Of a DNA stretch of 6,819 bases, positions 5,582-6,819 are shown in pieces (positions within the stretch are counted from its first letter, which is position 1; the number at the start of each line of letters is the position of its first letter). Source of the stretch: Candidatus Liptonbacteria bacterium CG11_big_fil_rev_8_21_14_0_20_35_14 (GTDB lineage: Bacteria > Patescibacteriota > Minisyncoccia > UBA6257 > XYB1-36-10); assembly GCA_002796205.1 (NCBI GenBank), contig PCWO01000023.1, positions 1 through 6,819 of the forward strand, read 5' to 3'. A program made the translations under genes and the position numbers. Below the pieces are notes generated by a model. It was not told where the DNA came from. It saw nothing but the letters and a program-made list of their open reading frames with translations, and did not search any database.

Positions 5582-6819
5582 TCAGTGCATCCACCAGTCA
5601 TCAACGCTGGTGGGTATTCTTGGAGTTGGGGTAGGCAGAACCTCAATGCTGGAAGGTTTAAAATCAGTTCCACTTGGCACACGGTCAAACACCGCCGCTA
5701 CAAACACGGTATACATTCCCGGCTCATCAAGCGTAATATCTACGCTTCTGCTATTCCCAAGTGGAGCAGGGTCAACCCGACTTATGAAAATGTTGCCTTG
5801 ATAGACATGCACTTCAAAAGATTTTGGGTCTTGTGCCGCCTTTGGCCACTGCCATAAAACCGTATACACGCCAAACTGCTTGGAATCCGGTGTTACGCTA
5901 ACGGATATCACTTGGGCTGGTGTTGGAGTCGGTATTAGCGTTGGCGTATTGGTGGGAGTATGTGTTTGCGTTGGTGTTGGCGGAAGCGGGGTTGGCGTAG
6001 CCGTTGGCAGGACAACCTCTTTAATCTGCCACTCATATTCTTCCGTATAAATGCTTGCCAAAGTTCCTGATGGATTATATACCTCAATGACATATCCTCT
6101 ATCCAAATTATACGGATTGTAGACAAGATATTCCTTTGCCGTTTCGTTTGTAACCCGAAGTGTCAAAGTCTTACCAATAAGTCCATGCAGTTCCAAGTCA
6201 GTCCACGTTGTTTTGTTAGAAATGCTTTCATCAGTCACACCATTTACAAGCCAAGAAATAGAGTAATCATTTCCTGTTTCAAACAGTGAAATGGAAAGAA
6301 GCGGCTTGGTGGTTGAAGGGGACATCGTTTCCAGTTTAGGCAAGACGATTTCTTGGGTTTGATTGGAGATTTCAACTTCCCGTGTTCTGGTCAAAGCCTG
6401 TACGGTAAAAGCATGTTTACAGACTTCGCAGTATCCATGTTTTGTGCCAGGATTATCCATAATACATTTTCCACTGGTTGGAGCGAATAAGATGTTGCTA
6501 TAACCAAACGCACCAATGGTATTATTCCAGATTATTTCAGAAACAAATAATAATTCTCCAAAAGAAATTTGAGTTGACCTAAATGTTGGAAGTGGCGTTC
6601 CATCATCAATCAACGGTGCCCAGGGAATTCTACTCTTGGGTATATCCACAATGTTGACGTTGATTACTTCTCCATTTTGAATCTCACCAGTAGAAATGTA
6701 ATTCAAATCTCCATAAAGATTCACCTTGTTGACGCTACCGTCATTTTGAGTGAGGTAATTCAACTGCCAATTTCGGCCTGTCCCTAATGCAAAATATTCA
6801 TCCGCTAAATCGGCGATAA
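5582..6819 (-). CDS. 3' part of a surface-type protein with a CxxC/His cluster and a Thr/Pro linker (5' end outside window)
   Basis: The frame is open to the right edge: before the TTG at 6763-6761 it continues upstream as 'IADLADEYFALGTGRNWQ', so that TTG is an internal Leu and the start lies beyond the window. About 411 residues are visible (numbered here from the first full codon). Residues 1-110 are beta-rich and unrecognised. 118-135 hold C118, H127, C130, C133 and H135 ('GYCEVCKHAF'), a possible zinc or disulfide site. About 165-265 look like another beta domain. 271-301 are a low-complexity Thr/Pro linker ('TPTPLPPTPTQTHTPTNTPT'), followed by a beta-sandwich domain at about 302-393, Fn3-like in look, a second short 'LPTPTPRIPT' linker and the end 'DDWWMH'. 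Such linkers separate extracellular domains in Chloroflexota, CPR and other secreted proteins. There is no C-terminal anchor. Function is unknown; extracellular location is inferred. It is convergent with the large secreted gene and shares its terminator. Confidence 0.8.
   Translation of the reverse strand, partial: IADLADEYFALGTGRNWQLNYLTQNDGSVNKVNLYGDLNYISTGEIQNGEVINVNIVDIPKSRIPWAPLIDDGTPLPTFRSTQISFGELLFVSEIIWNNTIGAFGYSNILFAPTSGKCIMDNPGTKHGYCEVCKHAFTVQALTRTREVEISNQTQEIVLPKLETMSPSTTKPLLSISLFETGNDYSISWLVNGVTDESISNKTTWTDLELHGLIGKTLTLRVTNETAKEYLVYNPYNLDRGYVIEVYNPSGTLASIYTEEYEWQIKEVVLPTATPTPLPPTPTQTHTPTNTPTLIPTPTPAQVISVSVTPDSKQFGVYTVLWQWPKAAQDPKSFEVHVYQGNIFISRVDPAPLGNSRSVDITLDEPGMYTVFVAAVFDRVPSGTDFKPSSIEVLPTPTPRIPTSVDDWWMH
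5915..6007 (-). repeat. Low-complexity Thr/Pro linker-coding tract
   Basis: About 31 codons made mostly of Thr and Pro, visible on the + strand as repeated 'gttggcg/ggtgttgg' units. It is a flexible extracellular linker in the product and a plausible site of length variation by slippage. Confidence 0.8.

Noticed and set aside
5555..5857. Open frames on + and a second - strand frame inside the Thr/Pro-linker gene
   Set aside because: Shadows caused by the repetitive, stop-poor sequence of the - strand gene.
5915..6007. Thr/Pro-coding tract as a CRISPR or tandem DNA repeat array
   Set aside because: The units are short and degenerate and keep a reading frame encoding Thr and Pro; there are no regular spacers.

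Overview
The window looks like a fragment of an AT-rich bacterial genome, probably from an uncultivated lineage of the Patescibacteria/CPR type. This rests on protein style, not on a marker gene. The first protein carries a 'WKTYRNEELGIEFKYPDEW'-type motif, and the large protein carries Ig-like repeats of the 'SADK...LSWETEDAQVC..SGDWSG' type with a short 'SVSAATW' signal-peptide end. Both are styles I associate with CPR secretomes. The Thr/Pro linker of the last gene also occurs in Chloroflexota, so the assignment is tentative. There is no rRNA, tRNA, CRISPR array or intact mobile element.

Layout, left to right. (1) Positions 3-554, +: the 3' part of a gene open to the left edge, a small PsbP-like or hypothetical domain. 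(2) 616-1242, +: a complete exported M23 (LytM-type) metallopeptidase with all expected zinc and catalytic residues, a GTG start and a clear Shine-Dalgarno. (3) 1243-2084: a stretch of gene debris. It holds a broken second M23-like gene (stop plus frameshift), a headless fragment of an unknown helical protein, and the N-terminal half of a RuvC/RNase-H-fold gene with several stops, one replacing the Trp I would expect in 'LIDWG'. A 45-nt nested hairpin lies in the last of these. (4) 2085-5504, +: a 1139-residue secreted multidomain protein with a signal peptide, three Ig-like repeats, a duplicated module with a Cys pair (one copy with an EF-hand-type loop) and 14 cysteines that fall into seven within-domain pairs. 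(5) 5531-5553: a strong bidirectional terminator between convergent genes. (6) 5582-6819, -: the 3' part of a second surface-type protein with a CxxC/His cluster, a Thr/Pro linker and a C-terminal beta domain, open to the right edge.

The intact protein-coding content is mostly extracytoplasmic: a cell-wall hydrolase and two long adhesin-like or structural proteins. I do not see a defence system, biosynthetic cluster or other clearly new multi-gene system. The most unusual items are the architecture and base-composition mosaic of the large protein and the run of broken genes in front of it. The pseudogene calls assume the sequence is accurate; uncorrected sequencing indels would be an alternative for the frameshift, though less so for the many in-frame stops.
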